Origin: Pseudomonas congelans
GTDB taxonomy: Bacteria > Pseudomonadota > Gammaproteobacteria > Pseudomonadales > Pseudomonadaceae
DNA length: 64,000 bases
Reading direction: 5' to 3'
Assembly: GCF_900103225.1 (NCBI RefSeq)
Contig: NZ_FNJH01000011.1
Location: 1-64,000, forward strand
Part shown: piece by piece, positions 28,855 through 37,791 of the stretch
Layout: every line of letters starts with the position of its first letter
Numbering within the stretch: the stretch's first letter is position 1
Made by a program: the position numbers and the translations under genes
The notes under the pieces: generated by a model
The model's input: only the letters and a program-made list of their open reading frames with translations
What the model was told of the DNA's origin: nothing
Databases searched by the model: none

Positions 28855-29973
28855 ATGCGCAGCAAAGTGACGGGCGCCCAGCGCTGGGTTGTGAAGATCG
28901 GCAGTGCCTTGCTGACGGCTGATGGCAAGGGCCTGGATCGCAACGCCATGGGTGTTTGGGTGGAGCAGATGGTGGCGCTGCACGAGGCGGGTGTCGAGCT
29001 GGTACTGGTGTCTTCCGGGGCGGTGGCTGCCGGCATGAGCCGTCTTGGCTGGACGGCCCGACCCAGTGCCATGCATGAGCTTCAGGCTGCTGCGGCCATT
29101 GGTCAGATGGGCTTGGTGCAGGCGTGGGAGTCGAGTTTTGCCGAGCACGGCAGGCATACCGCGCAGATTCTTCTGACTCACGACGACCTGTCGGACCGCA
29201 AGCGCTACCTGAATGCTCGCAGCACCCTGCGCACGCTGGTCGAGCTTGGGGTTGTGCCGGTCATCAACGAAAACGACACAGTGGTTACCGACGAAATCCG
29301 TTTTGGCGATAACGACACGCTGGCGGCGCTGGTTGCCAATCTGGTCGAGGCTGATCTGCTGGTCATCCTGACCGATCGTGACGGCATGTTCGACGCCGAT
29401 CCGCGCAACAACCCGGAGGCGCAGCTGATCTACGAAGCGCGTGCCGATGATCCGGCGCTGGATGCGGTGGCTGGCGGCACGGGCGGTGCGCTGGGGCGTG
29501 GCGGCATGCAGACCAAGTTGCGTGCCGCGCGTCTGGCGGCGCGTTCCGGTGCGCATACTGTCATCGTCGGCGGACGCATCGAGCGCGTTCTGGCGCGGCT
29601 CAAGGGGGGTGAGCGGTTGGGTACGCTGCTGTCCCCCGAGCGTGGCATGCTCGCAGCACGCAAGCAGTGGCTGGCGGGGCATCTGCAGACCCGCGGTACG
29701 CTGGTGCTGGATGATGGTGCGGTTGCCGCGCTGGCCAAGGACCAGAAAAGCCTGCTGCCGGTGGGCGTCAAGCTGGTCCAGGGCAGCTTCCGGCGTGGTG
29801 AGATGGTGGTGTGCGTCGCCCCGGACGGTCGCGAGATCGCTCGTGGGCTGAGTAACTACAGTGCCATCGAAGCCCAGAAAATCATTGGTCACTCTTCCGA
29901 ATCCATCGTGCGCGAGCTGGGCTATATGGCCGAGCCTGAGCTGATTCATCGGGATAACCTGATCCTCGTCTGA
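28855..29973 (+). CDS. proB: Glutamate 5-kinase
   Basis: ProB phosphorylates glutamate in the first step of proline synthesis and is feedback-inhibited by proline. The 372-aa protein has an amino-acid kinase domain (VVKIGSALLT at the start, SSGAVAAGMSRLGW, NENDTVVTDEIRFGDND, LVILTDRDGMF) and a C-terminal PUA domain (about residues 275-360). Length is typical. It sits 90 bp downstream of obgE beyond a terminator, so its own promoter is likely. A GGAAGAAG RBS precedes the ATG. Confidence 0.96.
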   Translation: MRSKVTGAQRWVVKIGSALLTADGKGLDRNAMGVWVEQMVALHEAGVELVLVSSGAVAAGMSRLGWTARPSAMHELQAAAAIGQMGLVQAWESSFAEHGRHTAQILLTHDDLSDRKRYLNARSTLRTLVELGVVPVINENDTVVTDEIRFGDNDTLAALVANLVEADLLVILTDRDGMFDADPRNNPEAQLIYEARADDPALDAVAGGTGGALGRGGMQTKLRAARLAARSGAHTVIVGGRIERVLARLKGGERLGTLLSPERGMLAARKQWLAGHLQTRGTLVLDDGAVAALAKDQKSLLPVGVKLVQGSFRRGEMVVCVAPDGREIARGLSNYSAIEAQKIIGHSSESIVRELGYMAEPELIHRDNLILV

Positions 29974-30000
29974 CTCAAGGCTGCAAAAAAGGACTATTTG

Positions 30001-30471
30001 ATGCACTTCATGAAAGGTTTACTGGCGGCCGCGTTGCTGATGCCGGTGCTGGTCTCGGCTGAAGAGATCGGTCAGGTGTCGACCGTGTTCAAGATGGTCG
30101 GGCCCAACGATCGAATTGTGGTCGAGGCGTTTGACGATCCCAAGGTGGACGGAGTGACGTGCTACCTGTCACGCGCCAAGACGGGCGGCGTGAGGGGTGG
30201 TCTGGGATTGGCCGAGGATCGTGCCGAGGCGTCCATCGCCTGTCGTCAGGTCGGGCCGATCCGCTTCAAGGAAACCCTCAAGGATGGTGATGAGGTGTTC
30301 AAGGAGCGTACTTCGCTGGTCTTCAAGACCATGCAGGTAGTGCGCTTCTTCGACAAGAAGCGTAATGCGCTGGTGTACCTGGTCTACAGCGACCGGGTCA
30401 TCGAAGGCAGCCCGCAAAATGCCGTGACCGCAATTCCGATCCTGCCATGGACAACCGCGCCTGCGCCTTGA
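30001..30471 (+). CDS. creA: CreA family periplasmic protein
   Basis: The 156-aa protein has a signal peptide (MHFMKGLLAAALLMPVLVSA, likely cleavage before EEIGQ) and the CreA domain blocks EIGQVSTVFKMVGPNDRIVVE (shown in parts), VTCYLSRAKTGG and NALVYLVYSDRVIEGSP. CreA is a conserved secreted or periplasmic protein of unknown function; the name comes from the E. coli creABCD operon, but no creBCD genes are nearby. ATG at 30001 is preferred to the adjacent TTG at 29998. AAAAAAGGA provides the RBS. It follows proB by 27 bp. Confidence 0.88.
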   Translation: MHFMKGLLAAALLMPVLVSAEEIGQVSTVFKMVGPNDRIVVEAFDDPKVDGVTCYLSRAKTGGVRGGLGLAEDRAEASIACRQVGPIRFKETLKDGDEVFKERTSLVFKTMQVVRFFDKKRNALVYLVYSDRVIEGSPQNAVTAIPILPWTTAPAP

Positions 30472-30530
30472 GCCTGTAGAAGGATAGGACGCAGAGCGTC
30501 AAAGGCGGCATGCCCACGCGGAGCATGGAC

Positions 30531-30710
30531 ACGATAGTTACAAGGCTATCGTTCCTCACGCTCCAGCGTGGGAGCGCCCTTCGTGACGCTCTGCGTCACA
30601 GATCTACACCACATTGCGGAGGCACGACAGTTACAAGGCTATCGTTCCTCACGCTCCAGCGTGGGAATGCCTTTCGTGACGCTCCGCGTCACAAATCTGC
30701 GCCGCTCCGC
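30531..30710. repeat. Tandem pair of P. syringae-type intergenic hairpin repeats
   Basis: Two units of about 90 bp begin at 30531 and 30624 (period 93). Each reads GTTACAAGGCTATCGTTCC then two palindromes: CACGCTCCAGCGTG and GTGACGCT(C/T)TGCGTCAC-type (the second unit has CCGCG). A third partial copy lies at 46374-46430. Such dispersed palindromic units are common between genes of P. syringae. They fill the gap between creA and rpsT; no gene is present. Confidence 0.85.
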
Positions 30711-30745
30711 ACATTTATGTTTTCCGCTACTTTCCCGCAGGCAAT

Positions 30746-30774
30746 AAAAAACCGACCCTGAGGTCGGTTTTTTA
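30746..30774 (-). terminator. Rho-independent terminator of rpsT
   Basis: AAAAAACCGACC / GGTCGGTTTTTT perfect stem with a small loop, 14 bp past the rpsT stop on the minus strand. The flanking A and T runs would allow function in both directions. Confidence 0.9.
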
Positions 30775-30787
30775 ACAAGCGGGTCGC

Positions 30788-31066
30788 TTAGGCTGCAGCA
30801 GCAAGGCTCAGAGCCTTGATGTGACCGTTCAGACGACCTTTATGGCGAGCAGCCTTGTTCTTGTGGATGATGCCCTTATCGGCCATACGGTCGATAACAG
30901 GAACAGCCAGAACATAAGCGGCTTGCGCTTTTTCTGCGTCTTTTGCGTCGATGGCTTTAACTACATTCTTGATGTAGGTACGAACCATGGAACGCAGGCT
31001 GGCGTTGTGGCTGCGACGCTTCTCAGCCTGTTTTGCACGTTTTTTGGCGGAAGGTGTGTTGGCCAC
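30788..31066 (-). CDS. rpsT: 30S ribosomal protein S20 (GTG start)
   Basis: S20 binds 16S rRNA. The 92-aa protein is lysine-, arginine- and alanine-rich, starting (M)ANTPSAKKRAKQAEKRR. The start codon is GTG at 31066, set by homology, with GAGGAG as RBS about 7 bases before; an ATG reading from 31105 would add 13 unfamiliar residues. A weak start codon is known for rpsT in E. coli (TTG), where S20 represses its own translation, so the non-ATG start may have the same role. It is monocistronic: own promoter at 31118-31146 and terminator at 30746-30774. Confidence 0.96.
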   Translation of the reverse strand: MANTPSAKKRAKQAEKRRSHNASLRSMVRTYIKNVVKAIDAKDAEKAQAAYVLAVPVIDRMADKGIIHKNKAARHKGRLNGHIKALSLAAAA

Positions 31067-31117
31067 CGTCGAGCTCCTCGAAAGACTTTGTGAAATAGCA
31101 AACAAAATAGGCCGCGA

Positions 31118-31146
31118 ATCATGCCGATGAGTTGAAGTCTTGTCAA
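31118..31146 (-). promoter_or_regulatory. Sigma-70 promoter of rpsT
   Basis: On the minus strand TTGACA (31146-31141), a 17-bp spacer and CATGAT (31123-31118). The -35 box is perfect, the -10 box fair. It ends 52 bp before the GTG start. Confidence 0.65.
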
Positions 31147-31316
31147 GGGCAGTTAAGGTGTTCCGCTGAGTGGTTGCTACATTTGACTGGAGGATTTATT
31201 TCCGGCCTGTGACCTGTAAACTCGCGGCCTTTGCTTCGGACGTTTTTGCGGCGCGAAGTATCGCATAAATGGCTGGCTTAATCGCCCATCCTTTGCCAAG
31301 GCGCACAACTCTTTCA

Positions 31317-32855
31317 ATGAATCTACTCAAGTCACTCGCCGCCGTCAGCTCTATCACCATGGTTTCCAGGGTTCTGGGCTTTGTTCGCGACACCATCATC
31401 GCGCGTACTTTCGGTGCCGGAATGGCCACGGACGCGTTCTTCATCGCCTTCAAACTGCCCAATCTGCTGCGCCGTATTTTCGCCGAGGGTGCCTTTTCCC
31501 AGGCATTCGTGCCGATCCTGGCCGAATACAAGAGCCAGCAGGGGGAGGAGGCGACGCGCACATTCATTTCTTATGTCACCGGGTTGCTGACCCTGGCGCT
31601 GGCGCTGGTGACGCTGCTCGGGGTGATCTTTGCGCCCTGGGTGATCTGGGCTACCGCGCCCGGCTTTGCCGACACCCCGGAGAAGTTCGCGCTCACCTCG
31701 GACCTGCTGCGGGTGACCTTTCCTTATATATTGCTGATTTCCCTGTCATCGATGGCCGGTGCGATTCTCAATACCTGGAACCGCTTCTCGGTGCCGGCGT
31801 TCGTGCCCACGCTGCTCAACGTCAGCATGATATTTTTCGCGCTGTTCCTGACGCCGTACTTCGACCCGCCGGTCATGGCGCTGGGCTGGGCGGTGCTGGT
31901 GGGCGGCCTGCTGCAACTGCTTTACCAACTGCCGCACCTGAAAAAGATCGGCATGCTGGTGCTGCCACGCCTGAATCTGCGCGACACCGGGGTCTGGCGT
32001 GTGATGAAGCAGATGCTGCCCGCCATCCTTGGCGTGTCTGTCAGTCAGATTTCTCTGATCATCAATACGATCTTTGCCTCGTTCCTCGTCGCCGGCTCGG
32101 TGTCATGGATGTACTACGCCGACCGCCTGATGGAGCTGCCTTCCGGCGTACTGGGTGTGGCGCTGGGTACGATTCTGCTGCCGATACTGTCCAAAACCTA
32201 CGCGCAACGGGATCGCCAGGAATACTCGCGGATTCTCGACTGGGGCCTGCGCCTGTGTTTCGTGCTGGTGCTGCCTTGCACTCTGGCGCTGGGCTTGCTC
32301 GCCGAGCCGTTGACCGTTTCGTTGTTTCAGTACGGTAAATTCGATGCACTCGATTCAGCCATGACCCAGCGCGCCTTGGTCGCCTATTCCATCGGTTTGC
32401 TGGGGATTATCCTGATCAAGGTGCTGGCCCCCGGTTTTTATGCTCAACAAAATATCCGCACCCCGGTGAAAATCGCGATCTTCACCCTCATAGTGACTCA
32501 ATTGCTCAACCTGGCCTTTATCGTGCCCCTGCAGCATGCCGGCCTGGCGCTGGCGATCAGTGTTGGCGCGTGCATCAATGCCGGTTTGCTGTTCTGGCAG
32601 CTACGCAAGCAGGATCTGTTTCAGCCGCAGCCCGGCTGGACGAAGTTCCTGTTCAAGCTGGTGATTGCCGTCGCGGTGATGTCGGCGGTGCTGCTGGGCC
32701 TCATGCATGTCATGCCGGCGTGGGACGAAGGTCACATGCTGGAGCGTTTTCTGCGTCTGGGTGCGCTGGTTGCTGCCGGCGTCGTGACCTATTTCGCCAT
32801 GCTTCTTTTATTAGGCTTCCGCCTCAGGGATTTCGCCCGCAAAGCCATTATGTAG
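31317..32855 (+). CDS. murJ: Lipid II flippase MurJ (MviN)
   Basis: MurJ flips the peptidoglycan precursor lipid II across the inner membrane. The 512-aa protein has about 14 membrane segments of the MOP exporter superfamily and the family start MNLLKSLAAVSSITMVSRVLGF (given in part) with the essential Arg-rich loop RDTIIARTFGAG. Length matches the family. The start at 31317 was chosen by homology over 31269. It is divergent from rpsT, as in other pseudomonads, and followed by ribF and ileS. Confidence 0.96.
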   Translation: MNLLKSLAAVSSITMVSRVLGFVRDTIIARTFGAGMATDAFFIAFKLPNLLRRIFAEGAFSQAFVPILAEYKSQQGEEATRTFISYVTGLLTLALALVTLLGVIFAPWVIWATAPGFADTPEKFALTSDLLRVTFPYILLISLSSMAGAILNTWNRFSVPAFVPTLLNVSMIFFALFLTPYFDPPVMALGWAVLVGGLLQLLYQLPHLKKIGMLVLPRLNLRDTGVWRVMKQMLPAILGVSVSQISLIINTIFASFLVAGSVSWMYYADRLMELPSGVLGVALGTILLPILSKTYAQRDRQEYSRILDWGLRLCFVLVLPCTLALGLLAEPLTVSLFQYGKFDALDSAMTQRALVAYSIGLLGIILIKVLAPGFYAQQNIRTPVKIAIFTLIVTQLLNLAFIVPLQHAGLALAISVGACINAGLLFWQLRKQDLFQPQPGWTKFLFKLVIAVAVMSAVLLGLMHVMPAWDEGHMLERFLRLGALVAAGVVTYFAMLLLLGFRLRDFARKAIM

Positions 32856-32987
32856 GGCACGTCGCAGGGGTGGACCTGCGGTTTTTGTGGCCGCACGGCG
32901 AGAACCTTCATCCGGTCTTGGTGTGTTGCCTGTCGTCCACGGCCGTGTGTGGTTATAATCGGCCACTTTATGAGCAAGAAGTGCGTT

Positions 32988-33914
32988 ATGCAGCTGGTTA
33001 GAGGCCTTCACAACCTGCGCCCCGAACATCGGGGCTGCGTCGCCACGATTGGCAATTTCGACGGCGTTCATCGCGGCCACCAGGCTATTCTGGCGCGTCT
33101 GCGCGAGCGTGCAGTCGAATTGGGTGTGCCCAGTTGTGTGGTGATCTTCGAACCGCAGCCGCGTGAGTTCTTTGCACCCGAGACGGCGCCAGCACGTCTG
33201 GCCCGTCTGCGTGACAAGCTCGAGCTGCTGAGTGCCGAAGGCGTTGACCGGGTACTGTGCCTGTCCTTCAATCAGCGTCTGTGCAAGCTCAGCGCGGCGA
33301 GTTTCGTCGAAACCGTGCTGATCGACGGTCTCGGTGTTCAGCACCTCGAAGTGGGCGACGATTTTCGTTTCGGCTTCGACCGGGTCGGTGACTTCGACTT
33401 CCTGCAACAGGCCGGCACGACGTATGGTTTTACCGTAGAAGCGGCGCAGACCGTTGAAATAGATGGCATCCGGGTCAGCAGTACCAAGGTGCGCAAGGCG
33501 CTGGCTGCGTCGGACTTTGCCCTGGCCGAGCGCATGCTCGGTCGTCCGTTTCAGATAGCCGGGCGGGTATTGCACGGCCAGAAGCTGGCGCGTCAGTTGG
33601 GTACGCCCACCGCCAACGTGCAACTCAAGCGGCGTCGTGTACCGCTGAGCGGGGTCTATCTGGTCAGCACGGAGATCGATGGCAAAGCCTGGCCGGGGGT
33701 CGCCAACATCGGCGTGCGCCCGACGGTAACGGGTGATGGCAGTGCCCACCTTGAAGTGCATCTTCTGGATTTTGCCGGCGATCTTTATGACCGGCGTTTG
33801 ACGGTGGCTTTCCACCACAAGCTGCGTGATGAGCAGCGTTTCGCCTCACTGGAGGCGCTCAAGACGGCGATCAATGCGGACGTCGCCGCCGCCCGTGCCC
33901 ATTGGCATGGCTAA
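32988..33914 (+). CDS. ribF: Bifunctional riboflavin kinase/FAD synthetase
   Basis: RibF turns riboflavin into FMN and then FAD. The 308-aa protein has an N-terminal adenylyltransferase domain (VATIGNFDGVHRGHQAIL near residue 18) and a C-terminal flavokinase domain (GRVLHGQKLARQLGTPTAN, with GVANIGVRPT). The ATG at 32988 agrees with homologues; in-frame starts at 32949 and 32970 are possible. A TATAAT at 32954-32959 could be the -10 box, though a good -35 is not seen. ileS follows after 20 bp, so ribF-ileS-lspA-fkpB-ispH is a likely operon. Confidence 0.95.
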   Translation: MQLVRGLHNLRPEHRGCVATIGNFDGVHRGHQAILARLRERAVELGVPSCVVIFEPQPREFFAPETAPARLARLRDKLELLSAEGVDRVLCLSFNQRLCKLSAASFVETVLIDGLGVQHLEVGDDFRFGFDRVGDFDFLQQAGTTYGFTVEAAQTVEIDGIRVSSTKVRKALAASDFALAERMLGRPFQIAGRVLHGQKLARQLGTPTANVQLKRRRVPLSGVYLVSTEIDGKAWPGVANIGVRPTVTGDGSAHLEVHLLDFAGDLYDRRLTVAFHHKLRDEQRFASLEALKTAINADVAAARAHWHG

Positions 33915-33934
33915 CCGCTAAACAAGAGCCTGAA

Positions 33935-36766
33935 ATGACTGACTATAAAGCCACGCTAAACCTTCCGGACACCGCCTTCCCTATGAAGGCCGGCCTGCCC
34001 CAGCGCGAGCCGCAAACTCTGCAGCGCTGGGACAGCATTGGCCTGTACCAGAAGCTGCGCGAGATTGGCAAGGATCGTCCCAAGTTCGTCCTGCACGACG
34101 GTCCTCCGTACGCCAACGGCAATATTCACATCGGTCATGCGGTCAACAAGATTCTCAAGGACATGATCCTGCGTTCCAAGACCCTGGCGGGCTTCGATGC
34201 CCCGTATGTGCCGGGTTGGGACTGTCACGGCCTGCCGATCGAACACAAGGTCGAAGTGACCCACGGCAAGAACCTCTCCGCAGACCGTACGCGCGAGCTG
34301 TGCCGCGCCTATGCGTCCGAGCAGATCGAAGGCCAGAAGTCCGAATTCATCCGTCTGGGCGTGCTGGGCGACTGGAGCAATCCGTACCTGACCATGAACT
34401 TCGCCAACGAAGCCGGAGAAATCCGCGCGCTGGCCGAGATGGTCAAGGGCGGTTTCGTCTTCAAGGGCCTCAAGCCGGTCAACTGGTGTTTCGATTGCGG
34501 CTCGGCACTGGCTGAAGCCGAAGTCGAGTATCAGGACAAGAAGTCCTCGACCATCGACGTGGCGTTTCCGATTGCCGACGAAGCAAAGCTGGCAGCCGCG
34601 TTCGGCGTGCCGTCGCTGGGCAAGCCTGCGTCCATCGTGATCTGGACCACCACACCGTGGACGATCCCCGCCAACCAGGCGCTGAACGTTCACCCGGAAT
34701 TCGAATACGCGCTGGTCGATGTCGGTGACAAACTGCTGGTACTGGCTGCCGAACTGGTCGAAAGCTGTCTGGCCCGTTACAAGCTGGAAGGCTCCGTCAT
34801 CGCGACCAGCACCGGTCAGGCGCTGGAACTGATCAACTTCCGCCATCCGTTCTACGACCGCCTGTCGCCAGTCTACCTGGCTGACTACGTCGAGCTAAGT
34901 GCGGGCACGGGTATCGTTCACTGCTCGCCTGCCTATGGCGTAGACGACTTCAATATCTGCAAACAATATGGCCTGACCAACGACGACATCATCAGCCCGG
35001 TGCAGAGCAACGGTGTGTACGTCGAGTCGCTGGAGTTCTTCGGTGGCCAGTTCGTCTTCAAGGCCAACCAGAACATCATCGACAAGCTGGTCGAAGTCGG
35101 CAGCCTGATGGATACCGAAACCATCAGCCACAGCTACATGCACTGCTGGCGCCACAAGTCGCCCTTGATCTACCGCGCCACCGCGCAGTGGTTCGTGGGC
35201 ATGGACAAGCAGCCTGAAAGCGGCGAGACCCTGCGCAAGCGTGCGGTCAAGGCCATCGAAGACACTCAGTTCGTTCCGGCATGGGGGCAGGCGCGCCTGC
35301 ACTCGATGATCGCCAACCGTCCTGACTGGTGCATCTCGCGTCAGCGCAACTGGGGCGTGCCGATTCCGTTCTTCCTGCACAAGGAAAGCGGCGACCTGCA
35401 CCCACGTACCGTCGAGCTGATGGAAGAAGTGGCGCAGCGTGTCGAGAAAGAGGGCATCGAGGCCTGGTTCAAGCTGGACGCCAGCGAGTTGCTCGGTGAA
35501 GAGGCCGGCAAGTACGACAAGATCTCCGACACCCTGGACGTCTGGTTCGACTCGGGCACCACGCACTGGCATGTGCTGCGCGGTTCGCACCCGATGGGCC
35601 ATGAAAGCGGTCCGCGTGCCGATCTGTACCTGGAAGGCTCGGACCAGCATCGCGGCTGGTTCCACTCCTCACTGCTGACCGGCTGCATGCTGGACGATCA
35701 CGCACCGTATCGCGAACTGCTGACCCACGGGTTCGTGGTCGACGAGAACGGCCGCAAGATGTCCAAATCGCTGAACAACGTGGTAGCGCCACAGAAGGTC
35801 AACGATTCGCTGGGTGCCGACATCATGCGCCTGTGGGTATCGGCGACCGATTATTCCGGCGAGATGGCGGTTTCCGACCAGATCCTGCAGCGCAGCGCCG
35901 ACGCCTATCGCCGTATCCGCAACACTGCACGCTTCCTGCTCTCCAACCTGACGGGCTTCAATCCGGCGACCGACATCCTGCCCGCCGAGGGAATGCTTGC
36001 GCTGGACCGTTGGGCCGTGGATCGCACCCTGCTGCTGCAACGCGAGCTGCAAGAGCATTACGGCGAATACCGCTTCTGGAACGTGTACTCGAAGATCCAC
36101 AACTTCTGCGTGCAGGAGCTGGGTGGTTTCTACCTCGACATCATCAAGGATCGTCAGTACACCACGGCGGCCAACAGCACCGCGCGTCGCTCCTGCCAGA
36201 CGGCACTGTTCCATATCTCCGAAGCGTTGGTGCGCTGGATCGCGCCGATCCTGGCGTTCACCGCCGACGAGCTGTGGCAGTTCCTGCCCGGCGAGCGCAA
36301 CGAATCGGTGATGCTCAACACCTGGTACGAAGGCCTGACCGAAATGCCTGCCCACTTCGACATGGACCGCGCCTACTGGGAGCGGATCATGGCGGTGAAG
36401 ACCTCGGTCAACAAGGAAATGGAAAACCTGCGCGCTGCCAAGGCGATTGGCGGCAACCTGCAGGCTGAAGTGACCCTGTACGCCGAGGAGTCGCTGGTGG
36501 CTGACCTGTCGAAGCTGAGCAACGAGCTGCGCTTCGTGCTGATCACCTCGACAGCCAGTGTGGCGCCGCTCGCATCCGCGCCAGCCGATGCCGTGGTCAC
36601 CGAAGTCGCCGGTCTGAAACTGAAAGTGCTCAAGTCCAGTCATGCCAAATGCGCCCGTTGCTGGCATCACCGCGAGGATGTAGGGGGCAACCCCGAGCAT
36701 CCGGAAATCTGCGGTCGTTGCGTAGACAACATCAGCGGCGCAGGCGAGGTCCGTCACTATGCCTAA
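33935..36766 (+). CDS. ileS: Isoleucyl-tRNA synthetase
   Basis: IleS charges tRNA-Ile. The 943-aa enzyme is a class I synthetase with HIGH at residues 65-68 (GNIHIGHA), KMSKS at 608-612, a large editing insert between, and a C-terminal zinc site (CARCWHH ... CGRC). The start at 33935 (MTDYKATLNLPDTAFP) is typical for bacteria; the ORF opens earlier inside ribF. The stop overlaps the lspA start by 8 bp. The type resembles the mupirocin-sensitive bacterial form. Confidence 0.97.
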   Translation: MTDYKATLNLPDTAFPMKAGLPQREPQTLQRWDSIGLYQKLREIGKDRPKFVLHDGPPYANGNIHIGHAVNKILKDMILRSKTLAGFDAPYVPGWDCHGLPIEHKVEVTHGKNLSADRTRELCRAYASEQIEGQKSEFIRLGVLGDWSNPYLTMNFANEAGEIRALAEMVKGGFVFKGLKPVNWCFDCGSALAEAEVEYQDKKSSTIDVAFPIADEAKLAAAFGVPSLGKPASIVIWTTTPWTIPANQALNVHPEFEYALVDVGDKLLVLAAELVESCLARYKLEGSVIATSTGQALELINFRHPFYDRLSPVYLADYVELSAGTGIVHCSPAYGVDDFNICKQYGLTNDDIISPVQSNGVYVESLEFFGGQFVFKANQNIIDKLVEVGSLMDTETISHSYMHCWRHKSPLIYRATAQWFVGMDKQPESGETLRKRAVKAIEDTQFVPAWGQARLHSMIANRPDWCISRQRNWGVPIPFFLHKESGDLHPRTVELMEEVAQRVEKEGIEAWFKLDASELLGEEAGKYDKISDTLDVWFDSGTTHWHVLRGSHPMGHESGPRADLYLEGSDQHRGWFHSSLLTGCMLDDHAPYRELLTHGFVVDENGRKMSKSLNNVVAPQKVNDSLGADIMRLWVSATDYSGEMAVSDQILQRSADAYRRIRNTARFLLSNLTGFNPATDILPAEGMLALDRWAVDRTLLLQRELQEHYGEYRFWNVYSKIHNFCVQELGGFYLDIIKDRQYTTAANSTARRSCQTALFHISEALVRWIAPILAFTADELWQFLPGERNESVMLNTWYEGLTEMPAHFDMDRAYWERIMAVKTSVNKEMENLRAAKAIGGNLQAEVTLYAEESLVADLSKLSNELRFVLITSTASVAPLASAPADAVVTEVAGLKLKVLKSSHAKCARCWHHREDVGGNPEHPEICGRCVDNISGAGEVRHYA

Positions 36767-37265
36767 CGCCTCGTTTGGCCGCCTGGCCTGGCTGTGGTTG
36801 AGCGTGCTGGTTCTGGTCATTGACCAGGCCAGCAAGTATTACTTCGAGAACGCGTTGAGCCTGTATCAGCAGATCATCGTGATTCCGGACCTGTTCAGCT
36901 GGACCCTGGCCTACAACACCGGTGCCGCCTTCAGTTTTCTGGCCGACGGTGCCGGCTGGCAGCGCTGGTTGTTTGCCCTGATCGCAGTCGTGGTCAGCGC
37001 CGTGCTGGTCGTCTGGCTCAGGCGCCTGGGGCGTGACGACACATGGCTGGCCGTGGCACTGGCGCTGGTACTGGGCGGAGCATTGGGCAACCTCTACGAC
37101 CGTATCGTGCTGGGCCACGTGATCGACTTCATTCTGGTTCACTGGCAGAACCGCTGGTACTTCCCGGCGTTCAACGTCGCGGACAGTGCCATCACCGTCG
37201 GCGCAATCATGCTGGCGCTGGACATGTTCAAGAGCAAGAAAACCGGAGAGACCGTCAATGACTGA
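36759..37265 (+). CDS. lspA: Lipoprotein signal peptidase (signal peptidase II)
   Basis: LspA cleaves signal peptides from prolipoproteins in the inner membrane. The 168-aa protein has four membrane segments and the catalytic Asp blocks: NTGAAFSFL with the first region and FNVADSAITVGA with the active Asp near residue 143. The gene overlaps ileS by 8 bp and the next gene fkpB by 8 bp, so all three are coupled. Confidence 0.96.
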   Translation: MPNASFGRLAWLWLSVLVLVIDQASKYYFENALSLYQQIIVIPDLFSWTLAYNTGAAFSFLADGAGWQRWLFALIAVVVSAVLVVWLRRLGRDDTWLAVALALVLGGALGNLYDRIVLGHVIDFILVHWQNRWYFPAFNVADSAITVGAIMLALDMFKSKKTGETVND

Positions 37266-37734
37266 GCAATCTTCGACTCAAGGCTCGTCTGACGAGCTGC
37301 GTATCGGTCAGAATACGCAGGTCACTCTGCACTTCGCCCTGCGTCTGGAAAACGGCGATACCGTCGACAGCACTTTCGAAAAGGCTCCGGCCACGTTCAA
37401 GGTCGGCGACGGCAACCTGCTGCCCGGCTTCGAAATGGCGATTTTCGGTTTCAAGGCGGGCGATAAAAAGACCGTTGAGATTCTGCCGGAAAACGCCTTT
37501 GGTCAGCCCAACCCACAAAACGTGCAGATCATGCCACGCTCGCAGTTCGTGGGCATGGAGCTGTCCGAAGGGTTGCTGGTGATCTTCAATGACGCCGCCA
37601 ATACCGAATTGCCCGGCGTGGTGAAAGCTTTCGATGATGATCAGGTCACCATCGACTTCAACCACCCGCTGGCAGGCAAGACTCTGAGCTTTGAAGTGGA
37701 AATCTTCGAAGTGAAGGCGATTCTGGCTTCCTGA
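37258..37734 (+). CDS. fkpB: FKBP-type peptidyl-prolyl cis-trans isomerase, SlpA type
   Basis: The 158-aa protein has an FKBP domain (VTLHFALRLENGDTVDSTFE, given in part; LLPGFEMAIFGFKAGDKK) with an inserted-in-flap IF domain of the SlyD/SlpA type (PENAFGQPNPQNVQIMPRSQF). It lacks the His-rich metal tail of SlyD, so SlpA/FkpB fits best; this gene normally lies between lspA and ispH, as here. It is a cytoplasmic folding helper. The start overlaps the end of lspA. Confidence 0.93.
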   Translation: MTEQSSTQGSSDELRIGQNTQVTLHFALRLENGDTVDSTFEKAPATFKVGDGNLLPGFEMAIFGFKAGDKKTVEILPENAFGQPNPQNVQIMPRSQFVGMELSEGLLVIFNDAANTELPGVVKAFDDDQVTIDFNHPLAGKTLSFEVEIFEVKAILAS

Positions 37735-37746
37735 CCTTCGCCGTCA

Positions 37747-37766
37747 AGCCCGGCCCAGGCCGGGCT
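37747..37766 (+). terminator. GC-rich hairpin between fkpB and ispH
   Basis: AGCCCGGCC / GGCCGGGCT perfect inverted repeat with a 2-nt centre, 12 bp after fkpB. There is no T run, so it is more likely an attenuating or RNA-stabilising hairpin than a full terminator. Confidence 0.45.
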
Positions 37767-37791
37767 GCCCGTACCAACCATGAGGCACAGC

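Noticed and set aside
32926..32959. Possible sigma-70 promoter of ribF (TTGCCT and TATAAT)
   Set aside because: The TATAAT is perfect but the spacer to TTGCCT is 22 bp; not reported as a firm promoter, only mentioned under ribF.
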